Counted from the stretch's first letter, positions 32,669-40,802 are shown. The stretch: DNA of 40,802 nucleotides from Peribacillus muralis (GCF_001439925.1 NZ_LMBV01000020.1:37934-78735); one strand, 5' to 3'. Program-made: numbers and translations. The notes: generated by a model not told the origin, from the letters alone.

Positions 32669-33997
32669 ATGGTCAGCCCGCACATATTGGAGATTTTTAT
32701 AAAATTATTAGCAGTAGCTGTATTAATAGCATTAACCGCATTTTTTGTTGCCTCGGAATTTGCGATCGTTAAAGTCAGAAGCTCCCGCATTAACCAACTG
32801 ATTGAAGAGGGTCATAGAAGTGCCCTGGCAGCCAAGAAAGTTACAACCCATATCGATGAGTATTTATCAGCGTGTCAATTGGGGATTACCGTAACGGCTC
32901 TAGGATTAGGGGTGTTGGGCGAGCCTACCGTTGAGGCAATTTTAAAGCCGTTGTTCACAAGATGGGGGCTTGAGGAATCCGTAAGTCATATCATATCTTT
33001 CATAATCGCTTTTGGTTCAGTGACTTTTCTTCACGTTGTCGTCGGAGAACTGGCGCCAAAAACCGTAGCGATTCAAAAGGCGGAGGAAGTCACCTTACTT
33101 TTTGCTAAACCGTTAATCCTTTTTTACCGTATTTTATATCCCTTCATATGGTTGTTGAATGGTTCTGCCCGTCTCCTTACAGGCATATTCGGGTTAAAGC
33201 CCGCTTCTGAGTCGGAAATGGCCCATTCGGAAGAAGAACTTCGCATCATTTTATCGGAAAGCTATAAAAGCGGTGAAATCAATCAATCGGAATACAAATA
33301 TGTTAATCAGATATTTGAATTTGATGAGCGTATCGCAAATGAAATCATGGTTCCTCGTACGGAAATGACCGTTATTGAAAAGGGCATGCCGTTATTGGAA
33401 GTCGTTGAACTGATTCAAGAGGAGCAATATACGAGATACCCGGTCATAGATGGTGATAAAGATAATGTTGTCGGCATGGTCAACATCAAACGTCTTTATA
33501 CAGCGACGATAACAGAGGACAATGTATCGGCAATGACGGTCGATTCATTCATAACGCCTATCATTCGTGTGCTCGAAACAATCGCGATTCATGACTTGCT
33601 GCTGAAAATGCAGAAGGAACGAATCCATATGGCGGTTTTGACTGATGAATATGGCGGAACTGCAGGCCTTGTTACGGTTGAAGATATCCTTGAAGAAATT
33701 GTTGGCGAAATTCGCGATGAATTTGACCAGGACGAACGTCCGCTTATTCAAAAAATCGATGAGGGACATTATGTTTTCGACGCAAAAACATTGGTTGAGG
33801 ATGTCAATGATACCCTTGCCATAGATTTACCCGAGGAAGATATTGATACACTAGGCGGATGGGTCCTGACTGGAAGGTTTGAAATTGCAGTTGGGGATAG
33901 AATGGAATACGCCGGATATGAATTCACTGTAAAAGAAATGGACGGTCACCATGTTTTATATGTTGAAGTGAAGAAAATCCAAAAGAAAACCCAATAA
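32666..33997 (+). CDS. CNNM/CBS-domain membrane protein (CorC/HlyC 'hemolysin' family, MpfA-like)
   Basis: The 443-residue protein has a DUF21/CNNM membrane domain (~1-195, [11 protein letters not shown] and G-E-L-A-P-K-T-V-A). A CBS pair follows (~215-340, V-P-R-T-E-M ... Y-T-R-Y-P-V-I-D and [25 protein letters not shown]), then a C-terminal CorC_HlyC domain (~355-440). In Bacillus subtilis the relative YhdP (MpfA) exports Mg2+; others of the family are uncharacterised. 'Hemolysin' is a historic label. ATG 32666 (or 32669) follows AAAGGA. It lies downstream of a MerR gene. Confidence 0.88.
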   Translation: MMVSPHILEIFIKLLAVAVLIALTAFFVASEFAIVKVRSSRINQLIEEGHRSALAAKKVTTHIDEYLSACQLGITVTALGLGVLGEPTVEAILKPLFTRWGLEESVSHIISFIIAFGSVTFLHVVVGELAPKTVAIQKAEEVTLLFAKPLILFYRILYPFIWLLNGSARLLTGIFGLKPASESEMAHSEEELRIILSESYKSGEINQSEYKYVNQIFEFDERIANEIMVPRTEMTVIEKGMPLLEVVELIQEEQYTRYPVIDGDKDNVVGMVNIKRLYTATITEDNVSAMTVDSFITPIIRVLETIAIHDLLLKMQKERIHMAVLTDEYGGTAGLVTVEDILEEIVGEIRDEFDQDERPLIQKIDEGHYVFDAKTLVEDVNDTLAIDLPEEDIDTLGGWVLTGRFEIAVGDRMEYAGYEFTVKEMDGHHVLYVEVKKIQKKTQ

Positions 33998-34004
33998 ACA
34001 AGAC

Positions 34005-34038
34005 AAAAAAAACCGAAAGTGGATCCTTTCGGTTTTTT
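34005..34038 (+). terminator. Terminator after the CNNM gene
   Basis: AAAAAACCGAAAG pairs exactly with CTTTCGGTTTTTT around TGGATC. Confidence 0.9.
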
Positions 34039-34268
34039 GCCTTTTAGTAGAACATACACGGATGAATACAAGGATAAGAAATTTTTGTTAAATAATTATG
34101 TAGGTAACCATTTTTAGTTGGAAAATGTTAAAATGTAGCTTGAGTATTATTATGTACGATAAATTTAAAGCATATAATGAGATTTCTATTCGAAAAGTAA
34201 TAATGAAGTATCTTGTAATGCCGTTTAATTTTGGCTGATCATAATTAAGTATGAAGGTGGGCGGAAAT

Positions 34269-37064
34269 ATGGGTTTTAAGAAGAAGCAAATGTTAGGATT
34301 CGGGTTAATTTTGCTTTTCTTGGCGATATTACTTTCTTTCATGATGTTTACGCTAAACAATTTAAAGAGCAGCATGACTGAAATCGTTGAAAATCGCTAT
34401 GAAAAAGTTCAAGCGTCGATGGAAATACGGCAGCTGTTTTCAAGGTCGGATCGGGAAATTCTGTTTGCGGCCAACGATGCAAACAAAGAAGAAAGAGCAG
34501 AAAGCCTTGAAATCATTAATGAGAATCATAGTTTAATTGAATCAAAGGTTGCCAATTTATCAGGTACGTTAACAAAGGTGAAGGCAAAGCAACTATTGAA
34601 AGAGTTCGAGACGCAGTATGCATCATACTCGATAACGGAAGCGGAGATCCTGCAAAATATACAATCAGGAAATACTGGCGAAAATATTTCGAGCCTGATG
34701 AAAGACCAAAGGGAAAAACGGACGAAAGTCATAAGCACGATGGACGACTTTAAGGATTATCAAGAAGGTGTCATGAAAGAAACCTTGAAAAATTCGAAAC
34801 AAACCTATGAAGACATGATTGGTTTCATCATCTTTGCGGTTATTCTTAGCATTTTGGTTATTTCGGTAACGATGGCTTGGATGATGCGAAGTACGTCTAG
34901 AGATTTGCAATCCATTACGAAGGTCATCAAAAATATCGACTTTAAAAATCTGTCGGTCGTGCCAAGAGTTCCGGTTCGCACTAATGATGAAATTGGTGTT
35001 ATGGCCCGATCCTTCAATGATATGGCAGAATCGCTTGAAGTATATCATCAAAAAGAGAAGGACTTCACTGAAAAAATCAGTGATCAAAACTGGATTCAAA
35101 CTCGTGTTGCCGATATAGCGACCATGTATCAGCGTATCGTTGATGTCGAGGTGTTGGGTGATCGGTTCATTACAAGACTTACACCGATGATGGGAGCTTC
35201 AATTGGAGCTTTCTACGTCAAGCGGGGTGAGGGTGCCGATATGCGTTTCGTGAAGCTTGCGAGCTTTGCGGGAGATGGAGAAGACTCAGGCAGACGTGAA
35301 TTCCGATTGGGCGAAGGTCTGATTGGGCAATGCGCCCTTGAAGGGAAATTGAAAGTCATTGCCGAGATTCCTGAGGACTTCCAACTGGTTACAACAGGGC
35401 TAGGCGGAGTGAATCCGAAAAGCATAGTCATTGCTCCAGTCCTTTTTGAGGGTGATGTTATAGCGATGGTTGAATTAGCTAGTCTGGAGTCCTTTACGAA
35501 CCTGCAAAAACGTTTTCTCAATCAAGTGCTTGATACACTAGGCATTACGATCAATAATGTTGAGGGCCGGATGGAGATCGAGCGTTTACTGCGGGAATCA
35601 CAGGCACAGACTGAGGAATTGCAGGCTCAATCGGAAGAACTGCAATCACAGTCAGAGGAAATGCAAGCTCAATCAGAAGAACTGCAAACACAGGCTGAAG
35701 AGCTGCGGATGATCAATGAGCAACTCGAAGAGAGAAATCGCGAAACGGAAGATAAATCGAAAGAGCTTCAGGTTGCTAAATCGAACCTTGAGAAACAAGC
35801 CGAAGAATTAAAGTTAAGTTCCAAGTATAAATCGGAGTTCATGGCTAATATGTCACATGAATTGCGGACACCCCTCAATAGTATTTTGATATTGTCGGAA
35901 ATGCTCTCCGATCCAAATGATAGTAAATTAAACGAAGAGCAGCAGGAATTCGCTCGTGTCATTAATTCATCAGGTCAAGATTTATTAACATTGATTAATG
36001 ATATTTTGGATTTATCCAAGGTGGAAGTAGGAAAGCTGGAAGTGGTATTCGATGAAATGAACATGAGTGAGCTTCCTGAATTATTGCACCGTAACTTCGA
36101 TCATGTAGCGAAGAAAAAGAACATTGACTTTATAATAGAAAAAGATAAAAGTGTTCCGGATATTTTCTTTACGGATGAACAGCGTTTCTGGCAAATTCTG
36201 AAAAACCTGTTGTCCAATGCTTTTAAATTCACGGAAAAAGGCTCCGTTTCTGTCCAAATCAAAAAAGCTGATGAAGAAAATGTAGCTCAATGGATCCAAA
36301 CAAAAGGAGCGAACAGTTGGGTCGAGATCAAGGTGACTGATACAGGCATCGGAATTTCAAAAGAGAAGCAAAAAATCATCTTTGAGGCGTTCCAGCAGGG
36401 TGATGGAGCTACAATGAGGAAATATGGCGGTACAGGACTGGGGTTATCCATTTGCCGTGAGTTCGCTAAGCTACTAGGTGGCTGGGTTGTCGTCGATAGT
36501 GAAGAAGGAAAAGGAAGTACCTTCACGTTCTTCATTCCAAGCATGCCAGAGGGCTTCAAAAGTGTTGGTGAAGCAAGAGCTGCTTCTCCAGAAGTGGCTG
36601 CAGCTACACAAGATGAATCAGGCGCCGTTCTCGGCGATCAGGTAGAACCGGCAGTGGAATCACTGGAAGAAGATAATAGCGCTAAACCTTTCCGAAATAA
36701 AACCGTCTTGGTCGTTGATGATGACCACCGAAATATATTTGCGCTTAAAAACGCCCTTAAGCATGAGGGCATGGAGATCCTGACAGCCGAAAACGGCTAT
36801 GAGTGTTTGGATATTCTTAAAAATGGTAATCATATAGATGCAATATTAATGGACATCATGATGCCAGGCATGGACGGTTACGAGACGATGACAAGGATTC
36901 GCGGGCAGAATCAGTTCGAGAACCTTCCAATCATTGCGTTAACGGCTAAAGCGATGAAAGGCGATAGGGAAAAATGCCTGAAAGCGGGTGCCTCCGACTA
37001 TGTAAGCAAGCCATTGAAATTAGATCAATTATTATCCGTTCTAAGGGTATGGCTGACTAATTGA
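34269..37064 (+). CDS. rsbK: Hybrid sensor histidine kinase, RsbK-like (sigma-B pathway)
   Basis: The 931-residue protein runs: TM1 (~8-26), an extracytoplasmic helical sensor (~27-177, CHASE3/4HB-like), TM2 (~179-202), HAMP (~203-256), GAF (~290-435) and a coiled coil of Q-A-Q-S-E-E-L heptads (~440-515). Then come HisKA (S-H-E-L-R-T-P, His530), HATPase_c (N-L-L-S-N-A-F-K-F, D-T-G-I-G-I, G-T-G-L-G-L) and a C-terminal receiver (Asp862 in L-M-D-I-M-M-P). This order, plus a CheR-type methyltransferase and a receiver-PP2C phosphatase next door, matches Bacillus cereus RsbK, which activates sigma-B through RsbY. ATG 34269 follows GGTGGGCGG; ATG 34251 adds six residues. Confidence 0.87.
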   Translation: MGFKKKQMLGFGLILLFLAILLSFMMFTLNNLKSSMTEIVENRYEKVQASMEIRQLFSRSDREILFAANDANKEERAESLEIINENHSLIESKVANLSGTLTKVKAKQLLKEFETQYASYSITEAEILQNIQSGNTGENISSLMKDQREKRTKVISTMDDFKDYQEGVMKETLKNSKQTYEDMIGFIIFAVILSILVISVTMAWMMRSTSRDLQSITKVIKNIDFKNLSVVPRVPVRTNDEIGVMARSFNDMAESLEVYHQKEKDFTEKISDQNWIQTRVADIATMYQRIVDVEVLGDRFITRLTPMMGASIGAFYVKRGEGADMRFVKLASFAGDGEDSGRREFRLGEGLIGQCALEGKLKVIAEIPEDFQLVTTGLGGVNPKSIVIAPVLFEGDVIAMVELASLESFTNLQKRFLNQVLDTLGITINNVEGRMEIERLLRESQAQTEELQAQSEELQSQSEEMQAQSEELQTQAEELRMINEQLEERNRETEDKSKELQVAKSNLEKQAEELKLSSKYKSEFMANMSHELRTPLNSILILSEMLSDPNDSKLNEEQQEFARVINSSGQDLLTLINDILDLSKVEVGKLEVVFDEMNMSELPELLHRNFDHVAKKKNIDFIIEKDKSVPDIFFTDEQRFWQILKNLLSNAFKFTEKGSVSVQIKKADEENVAQWIQTKGANSWVEIKVTDTGIGISKEKQKIIFEAFQQGDGATMRKYGGTGLGLSICREFAKLLGGWVVVDSEEGKGSTFTFFIPSMPEGFKSVGEARAASPEVAAATQDESGAVLGDQVEPAVESLEEDNSAKPFRNKTVLVVDDDHRNIFALKNALKHEGMEILTAENGYECLDILKNGNHIDAILMDIMMPGMDGYETMTRIRGQNQFENLPIIALTAKAMKGDREKCLKAGASDYVSKPLKLDQLLSVLRVWLTN

Positions 37065-37092
37065 TTGATAGTATAGGTAAGGAAGGTTTTGC

Positions 37093-37926
37093 ATGAAGGA
37101 TACTTTAACGATTGAAGAGCGAGAAGATATAGAAATCGAATTATTGTTACAAGCCATTTATTCCGTTTCCGGCTTTGACTTTCGCAAATACATGCGTTCT
37201 TCAATAAAACGAAGAGTGGAAAATCGAATGAGACTTGATCATATTCGAAGGATAAGCGGAATGATTGAAATGGTTTTATATGAAAAAGGATATGTCGAGA
37301 AGCTTCTAAAAGATTTTTCGATAAATGTTACCGAAATGTTTCGCGATCCCGATTTCTTTAAAGCTTTTCGATTGAATATCGTCCCGCTCCTGAGAAACCT
37401 TCCGGAAATCAGGATTTGGCATGCTGGTTGCTCCACTGGTGAGGAAGCCTTTTCCATGGCTATCATCCTTAAGGAAGAAGGGCTTTATGATAAGGCGAGG
37501 ATTTATGCAACGGATATGAATGAAGACGTCCTGCTACATGCGGAAAAAGGCATACTGCCCTTAAATAGAATGCAGTCTTATACGAAGAACTACATGCACG
37601 CTGGAGGTAACCAAGAATTCTCGGAGTATTACACTACCGATTATCAATATGCCTACCTTGATTCCGGCCTGCTTAAAAACATCGAGTTTTTCCAGCATAA
37701 CTTAGTTACGGACGGATCGTTCAATGAGTTTCATATCATCATGTGCCGGAATGTGATGATCTATTTTACAAGTGAGTTACAAACCTATGTTAATCAGCTG
37801 TTTTTTGACAGTCTATGTAAAGATGGGTTCCTAGCGGTTGGCAGCAAGGAAACACTTCATACGTCTTCCTTTTCGGAAGACTACGAGGACTTTGACCCAA
37901 AGGAACGGATTTATCGGAAATTATAA
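37093..37926 (+). CDS. rsbM: CheR-type methyltransferase, RsbM-like
   Basis: The 277-residue protein has an all-helical CheR N-domain (~15-75, R-S-S-I-K-R-R-V-E-N-R-M) and a SAM-binding domain with I-W-H-A-G-C-S-T-G-E-E-A-F-S-M-A (~109-124), Y-A-T-D-M-N and the late I-I-M-C-R-N-V-M-I-Y-F. It is a protein-glutamate O-methyltransferase fold. In Bacillus cereus RsbM methylates RsbK and dampens sigma-B activation. Here it follows the kinase by 28 bases, is behind AAGGAAGG, and is co-transcribed with it. There is no CheB methylesterase in the window. No chemotaxis receptor or other che gene is near, which argues against true chemotaxis. Confidence 0.87.
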   Translation: MKDTLTIEEREDIEIELLLQAIYSVSGFDFRKYMRSSIKRRVENRMRLDHIRRISGMIEMVLYEKGYVEKLLKDFSINVTEMFRDPDFFKAFRLNIVPLLRNLPEIRIWHAGCSTGEEAFSMAIILKEEGLYDKARIYATDMNEDVLLHAEKGILPLNRMQSYTKNYMHAGGNQEFSEYYTTDYQYAYLDSGLLKNIEFFQHNLVTDGSFNEFHIIMCRNVMIYFTSELQTYVNQLFFDSLCKDGFLAVGSKETLHTSSFSEDYEDFDPKERIYRKL

Positions 37927-37960
37927 TAAAGAGTCCGCGCTTGCGGACTCTTTATTTTTA
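37925..37960 (+). terminator. Terminator after rsbM
   Basis: AATAAAGAGTCCGC pairs exactly with GCGGACTCTTTATT around GCTT, with trailing Ts. It separates rsbK-rsbM from rsbY, which has its own promoter. Confidence 0.9.
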
Positions 37961-38003
37961 TTAGAATTTTTCCGGTATTTTTCAATTTCCTTTGCATTTT
38001 TAT

Positions 38004-38029
38004 GTTTATGCTATTAAAGGATAGGGTAT
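38004..38029 (+). promoter_or_regulatory. Sigma-B-type promoter of rsbY
   Basis: GTTTAT (38004-38009) and GGGTAT (38024-38029) are spaced by 14 bases, an excellent match to sigma-B promoters. It lies 162 bases before the rsbY ATG, giving a long leader. It would make rsbY part of a positive loop, as described for Bacillus cereus. Confidence 0.7.
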
Positions 38030-38191
38030 ATAGAATCAGTTAGACTTCAAGTGGATTTGCCATCATTGCTAATTATTATTAAATGAGTCTGAACTTCGTT
38101 ATAATAGAATCATATTTATTATGAAATGAACCGATTGATATGATAAAGATAAATGCTGCCGCTCGATATAAGCCAAAAGGGGAATGAAACA

Positions 38192-39334
38192 ATGACGATT
38201 TTAATCGTAGATGATAACCAGGTTAACCTTTTCGTTATAGAAAAAATTTTAAAGCGGGCTGGCTATACGGATTTTATATCATTAAATTCAGCTGTTGAAA
38301 TGTTTGAATATTTACAGGTGGATAGTCCGCAACCTAAAGAAACTTCTGTTGATATAATCCTGCTTGATATCATGATGCCTGACATAGATGGGATAGAGGC
38401 TTGCAGAAAATTGCAAAGTATTCCTCACCTTAAAGATATACCTGTGATTTTTGTGACCGCTCTTGAAGATTCAAATAAGGTCGCCGAGGCACTTGATGTA
38501 GGCGGAATCGATTATATAATGAAGCCTATTAATAAAATTGATTTGCTTGCAAGAATCCGTGTAGGATTAAGGCTTAAATATGAAAAAGATTGGCACAAAA
38601 TGCAGGATGAAAAAATACGCAATGAATTGGATCTTTCCATGCAGGTTCAAAGCAGTTTGTTAAGCGAGCCCATTGTAGGTGAACATTTAACTATAAAGGC
38701 ATCATACTTACCTGCGAATAAATTAGCAGGGGATATGTACTATTGGCATCGCATTGATGAAAACCGTTATGGGGTCATTCTGTTGGATATGATGGGGCAT
38801 GGCATTTCGGCCTCGCTTGTATGTATGTTCATTTCATCTGTTTTGAGGGATGCAATCAGGACCCATACGGATCCAGTGGCGGTCATTCATGAATTGAATC
38901 GCTGGATGAGCATTCTTAATAAAGAAGATAACCATGTGCATTACTATTTTACCGCCATTTATATGATCATTGATACGGACCAAAAAACAGTGGAATATGT
39001 CAATGCTGGGCATCCGCCTGGCTTTGCTAGGATGGATGATGGAAAAGTGGCTTCGCTTAAAAAAGGGACATGTCCAGTTGGTTTCTTTACCGAGATGAAA
39101 ATGGAGAAATCGATCATTCATTATGAGGAGAAGATTCAGATTCTGCTCTTTACGGATGGGGTGATGGAAGCCATAGACGGGGAAGGGACGGAAGGGTTGG
39201 ACCAAATACAGGAAGCGGTCTCGACAAGATGGTTTGAGTGTAAGGAAACTGCGCCAATCGATTTTGTGATGTCCCCGGAAATGCAGCAAGATCAACCTGA
39301 CGATATGTGTCTTGTAGTCATTCAGGCTAATTGA
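38192..39334 (+). CDS. rsbY: Receiver-PP2C phosphatase response regulator, RsbY-like
   Basis: The 380-residue protein has an N-terminal receiver (Asp59 in L-L-D-I-M-M-P-D-I-D-G, T-A in V-F-V-T-A-L, Lys in Y-I-M-K-P-I). After a linker helix it has a SpoIIE/RsbU-type PP2C domain (~165-378) with metal-binding G-D-M-Y-Y, L-L-D-M-M-G-H-G-I-S-A-S-L, N-A-G-H-P-P and L-L-F-T-D-G-V, ending D-D-M-C-L-V. In Bacillus cereus RsbY receives phosphate from RsbK and dephosphorylates the anti-anti-sigma factor RsbV, freeing sigma-B. ATG 38192 follows AAAAGGGGAA; an upstream ATG at 38153 lacks a ribosome site. Confidence 0.88.
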   Translation: MTILIVDDNQVNLFVIEKILKRAGYTDFISLNSAVEMFEYLQVDSPQPKETSVDIILLDIMMPDIDGIEACRKLQSIPHLKDIPVIFVTALEDSNKVAEALDVGGIDYIMKPINKIDLLARIRVGLRLKYEKDWHKMQDEKIRNELDLSMQVQSSLLSEPIVGEHLTIKASYLPANKLAGDMYYWHRIDENRYGVILLDMMGHGISASLVCMFISSVLRDAIRTHTDPVAVIHELNRWMSILNKEDNHVHYYFTAIYMIIDTDQKTVEYVNAGHPPGFARMDDGKVASLKKGTCPVGFFTEMKMEKSIIHYEEKIQILLFTDGVMEAIDGEGTEGLDQIQEAVSTRWFECKETAPIDFVMSPEMQQDQPDDMCLVVIQAN

Positions 39335-39336
39335 AT

Positions 39337-39375
39337 AAACGAAGAGGCGGCAGATTATCTGCCGCCTCTTCGTTT
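39337..39375 (+). terminator. Terminator between rsbY and csbD
   Basis: A perfect 17-base stem, AAACGAAGAGGCGGCAG with its complement, around ATTAT, ending in TTTT. It is palindromic enough to end both converging genes. Confidence 0.9.
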
Positions 39376-39394
39376 TATAAGAAATGGGTATACA

Positions 39395-39565
39395 TTATTT
39401 GTTATCTTTCAGTTTGCCAAGACCTTCTTGAAGATTGCCTTTTAATTTATCCACTTTACCTTCTGCTTGTAAGTGAGGATCATTTTTCGCGTTCCCGACC
39501 TGGTCTTTCGTTTCGCCTTTTACCTTATTTACAGCACCTTTTACTTTGTCTGATAAACCGCTCAT
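39395..39565 (-). CDS. csbD: CsbD-family general stress protein (56 aa)
   Basis: A 56-residue hydrophilic protein: S-D-K-V-K-G-A-V-N-K-V-K-G-E-T-K-D-Q-V-G-N near the start, Q-A-E-G-K-V-D-K-L-K-G-N in the middle, and a Lys-rich end. This is the CsbD repeat pattern of small sigma-B-controlled stress proteins of unknown mechanism. The start ATG 39565 follows AAGGAGG. A sigma-B promoter lies 35 bases upstream, inside the 3' end of the hydrolase gene. Its place beside rsbY supports a shared stress regulon. Confidence 0.9.
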   Translation of the reverse strand: MSGLSDKVKGAVNKVKGETKDQVGNAKNDPHLQAEGKVDKLKGNLQEGLGKLKDNK

Positions 39566-39599
39566 TATGTTACCTCCTTATTTTCTTTATATCCTCTAT

Positions 39600-39624
39600 A
39601 TACCCGTTAAGTTTATGCGTAAAC
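39600..39624 (-). promoter_or_regulatory. Sigma-B-type promoter of csbD
   Basis: On the minus strand GTTTAC (39619-39624) and GGGTAT (39600-39605) are spaced by 13 bases. The -10 is a perfect sigma-B match. It overlaps the last codons of the upstream hydrolase gene. Confidence 0.75.
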
Positions 39625-40374
39625 CCTGTTTGTCAGTTTGGTATGCTTTTGAATGAATTGATAAGACCGTTCAATGATGTAATCTTTATCATGATCAAGT
39701 GATGCCACATGATATGAATTATCAAGTGAAACCATTTCTTTATCATCCGATAAAACAGTTTCGTATATATGATGGGAGCATCGGTCTGGTACTACGTGAT
39801 CCTCTGGGGAGTGGAAGAGGATGAGTGGGCAAGTGATCTTTTGGAGTTGTGCGCCGGTATGCTTCATAATATCCAGTAACTGATTAACGGCTTTTATTGG
39901 AACCCTGTCATAGGCAATTTCTTTACTATCAACGGCTTTTATGTCAGGCTTGCCTTCGGGGATGAATCGTGGGACCGTTTTGTTGCAATATTTTTCATAT
40001 TCCGGAACTTGGAGAGCTGCATTGATCGTGAGGATCCCATCACAGGCCACTTTAGTTGCTAAGTCTAGGACAAGAGCGCCTCCCATTGACTGCCCGATTA
40101 CAAAAACATTTGTACAGGTCTGTTTTAACTTTGCGTACGCCATTTCCACATCTTGTATCCATTGCTGATAATCGCTTGTCTCCATTTCAGCTTCATCCGT
40201 TCCATGGCCAGCCAAACGAGGGGCGAAGACAGTGAATCCTTTTGCAGCAAAGTTTTCACCTAAATACCTTACGCTTTGTGGTGTTCCGTTAAAACCATGA
40301 CAAATAAGGATACCGATAGAATTGCCGGGTATGAAAAACTGTTCCGCACCTGATATTACCTTTGCTGCTGTCAT
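39613..40374 (-). CDS. Alpha/beta hydrolase, Est30 / bacterial monoglyceride lipase type
   Basis: The 253-residue enzyme has the oxyanion H-G-F-N-G-T (about 26-31), nucleophile G-Q-S-M-G-G (Ser96), acid S-P-E-D-H-V-V-P (Asp192) and His222 in N-S-Y-H-V-A-S-L-D. The spacing and H-G-x-N-G-T-P-Q-S-V-R-Y-L-G start match thermostable carboxylesterase Est30 and Bacillus monoacylglycerol lipase. It probably hydrolyses short esters or monoacylglycerols in the cytoplasm (no signal peptide). The start ATG 40374 follows AAAGGGAGATGGG; an in-frame ATG at 40407 has no ribosome site. It lies upstream of csbD on the same strand. Confidence 0.86.
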   Translation of the reverse strand: MTAAKVISGAEQFFIPGNSIGILICHGFNGTPQSVRYLGENFAAKGFTVFAPRLAGHGTDEAEMETSDYQQWIQDVEMAYAKLKQTCTNVFVIGQSMGGALVLDLATKVACDGILTINAALQVPEYEKYCNKTVPRFIPEGKPDIKAVDSKEIAYDRVPIKAVNQLLDIMKHTGAQLQKITCPLILFHSPEDHVVPDRCSHHIYETVLSDDKEMVSLDNSYHVASLDHDKDYIIERSYQFIQKHTKLTNRVYA

Positions 40375-40432
40375 ATTCCCATCTCCCTTTAAATGACGTT
40401 TGTGCATTAATCCGATTATATTACTTGGTTAT

Positions 40433-40462
40433 ACAATATCATACTCCGATTTGCGAAGTCAA
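40433..40462 (-). promoter_or_regulatory. Sigma-A promoter for the hydrolase
   Basis: On the minus strand TTGACT (40457-40462) and an extended -10, TGA-TATTGT (40433-40438 core), are spaced by 18 bases, about 60 bases before the start codon. Confidence 0.5.
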
Positions 40463-40517
40463 CTTGGCTCTATGCGTATTTCAGTAAGAGGAAACGCACT
40501 TTTCCAAACAAATCAAT

Positions 40518-40602
40518 CTTCACACAGGCGCATCGCTCGCTCACAATACCGGTTTATATAGAAGAGCTTGAGTTGGCATCGGTTCTGGTGCACGATCGTT
40601 AA
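40518..40602. other. Unassigned segment, open on both strands
   Basis: On the plus strand a startless frame reads T-I-P-V-Y-I-E-E-L-E-L-A-S-V-L-V-H-D-R and stops at 40602. On the minus strand a startless frame also runs through and stops at 40513. It is more GC-rich and gene-like than the AT-rich flanks. I cannot assign it; it may be a decayed gene or repeat fragment. Confidence 0.25.
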
Positions 40603-40654
40603 GAAGCCAAGATTTGATTACGGGATATTAACTTTAATATATTTATAAAATGCA

Positions 40655-40683
40655 TTGACTTTAAGATGAAATAGGATTAATAT
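40655..40683 (+). promoter_or_regulatory. Sigma-A promoter reading out of the window (upstream)
   Basis: TTGACT (40655-40660) and TAATAT (40678-40683) are spaced by exactly 17 bases. A 14-base perfect palindrome, ATGAAATATTTCAT (40706-40719), follows about 22 bases later and could be an operator. Confidence 0.6.
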
Positions 40684-40722
40684 AAATAAGCACCAAGTAA
40701 GACACATGAAATATTTCATCAG

Positions 40723-40744
40723 CTTTCGGCAGATTAACCGAAAG
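40723..40744 (+). other. Hairpin between two promoters
   Basis: CTTTCGG pairs exactly with CCGAAAG around an 8-base loop, followed by As rather than Ts, so it is not a plus-strand terminator. It may be a leader element or an operator dyad. Confidence 0.4.
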
Positions 40745-40759
40745 AAAAAATAATAACTG

Positions 40760-40788
40760 TTGACTTCTTACTATGAAAATGATAAGAT
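40760..40788 (+). promoter_or_regulatory. Sigma-A promoter reading out of the window (downstream)
   Basis: TTGACT (40760-40765) and an extended -10, TGA-TAAGAT (40780-40788), are spaced by 17 bases. This is the strongest promoter in the final 430 bases. The gene it serves lies beyond the window. Confidence 0.65.
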
Positions 40789-40802
40789 GAAATGGTCGCT
40801 GA

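Noticed and set aside
34665..35099. 144-codon minus-strand ORF inside rsbK
   Set aside because: It is antisense to the sensor, second membrane helix and HAMP region of a clear family member; composition is unlike a real gene.
35590..35715. Repeats that could be mistaken for a CRISPR array
   Set aside because: The 21-base units code for in-frame heptads of a coiled coil and have no spacers.
37093..37926. Chemotaxis role for the CheR-type protein
   Set aside because: No receptor, CheA, CheW, CheB or flagellar gene is near; the kinase and PP2C partners point to the RsbM role.
38834..39295. 153-codon minus-strand ORF inside rsbY
   Set aside because: It overlaps the PP2C metal-binding motifs on the opposite strand and has no ribosome site.

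Overview
The window reads as ordinary chromosome of a low-GC, Gram-positive, spore-former-type bacterium of the Bacillaceae. The evidence is strong AGGAGG-like ribosome sites, frequent TTG/GTG starts, and Bacillus-type families throughout: NhaK, HemY, YdgG/YdgH, NagR, EfeOBU, YhfH, CsbD and an RsbK/RsbM/RsbY stress module. A Peribacillus (Bacillus simplex-like) source is my guess from the gene mix, not a proof. I see no rRNA, tRNA, CRISPR array, prophage or intact insertion sequence.

Layout. 1-340 (minus): three tandem tiny zinc-ribbon proteins of YhfH type, the third cut by the window edge. 591-6188 (plus): a BmrU-like lipid kinase, a Na+/H+ antiporter (NhaK-like), a GNAT acetyltransferase and a stand-alone HemY. 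6246-10756 (plus): an XRE-cupin regulator followed by potABCD for spermidine/putrescine uptake, with an inverted-repeat operator. 11097-15369: a YtxH-like stress protein (minus, with a sigma-B-type promoter) divergent from a MarR-MMPL pair (ydgGH-like). 15420-16300: a patch of small orphan ORFs and hairpins. 16369-22028: the N-acetylglucosamine locus. nagA-nagB-nagR plus a SIS-domain gene run leftward and the PTS permease nagE runs rightward. The divergent region between them holds three NagR-type (dre) sites, two promoters and a CcpA cre site. 22302-27026: a second FtsH-type protease, a peptide deformylase, and a divergent MarR/DHA2 exporter pair around a 25-bp palindrome. 27094-31126: a Fur-box-controlled iron uptake operon, efeO-efeB-efeU. 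31138-33997: a DUF4395 membrane protein, a 39-residue Cys-rich protein behind a PerR-like box, a MerR regulator whose best start codon is ATT, and a CNNM/CBS (CorC/HlyC-type) membrane protein. 34269-39334: rsbK-rsbM-rsbY. 39395-40374 (minus): csbD and an Est30/monoglyceride-lipase-type hydrolase. 40375-40802: a leader region with two good sigma-A promoters for a gene beyond the window.

How it fits together. The most coherent theme is stress and envelope homeostasis. The hybrid kinase, CheR-type methyltransferase and PP2C phosphatase match the RsbK-RsbM-RsbY pathway that activates sigma-B in Bacillus cereus. Sigma-B-like promoter sequences (GTTT..-N13/14-GGG.A.) sit in front of rsbY, csbD and the YtxH-like gene. 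rsbV-rsbW-sigB themselves are not in this window. The metabolic modules (polyamine, GlcNAc, iron) each carry a recognisable local regulator or operator.
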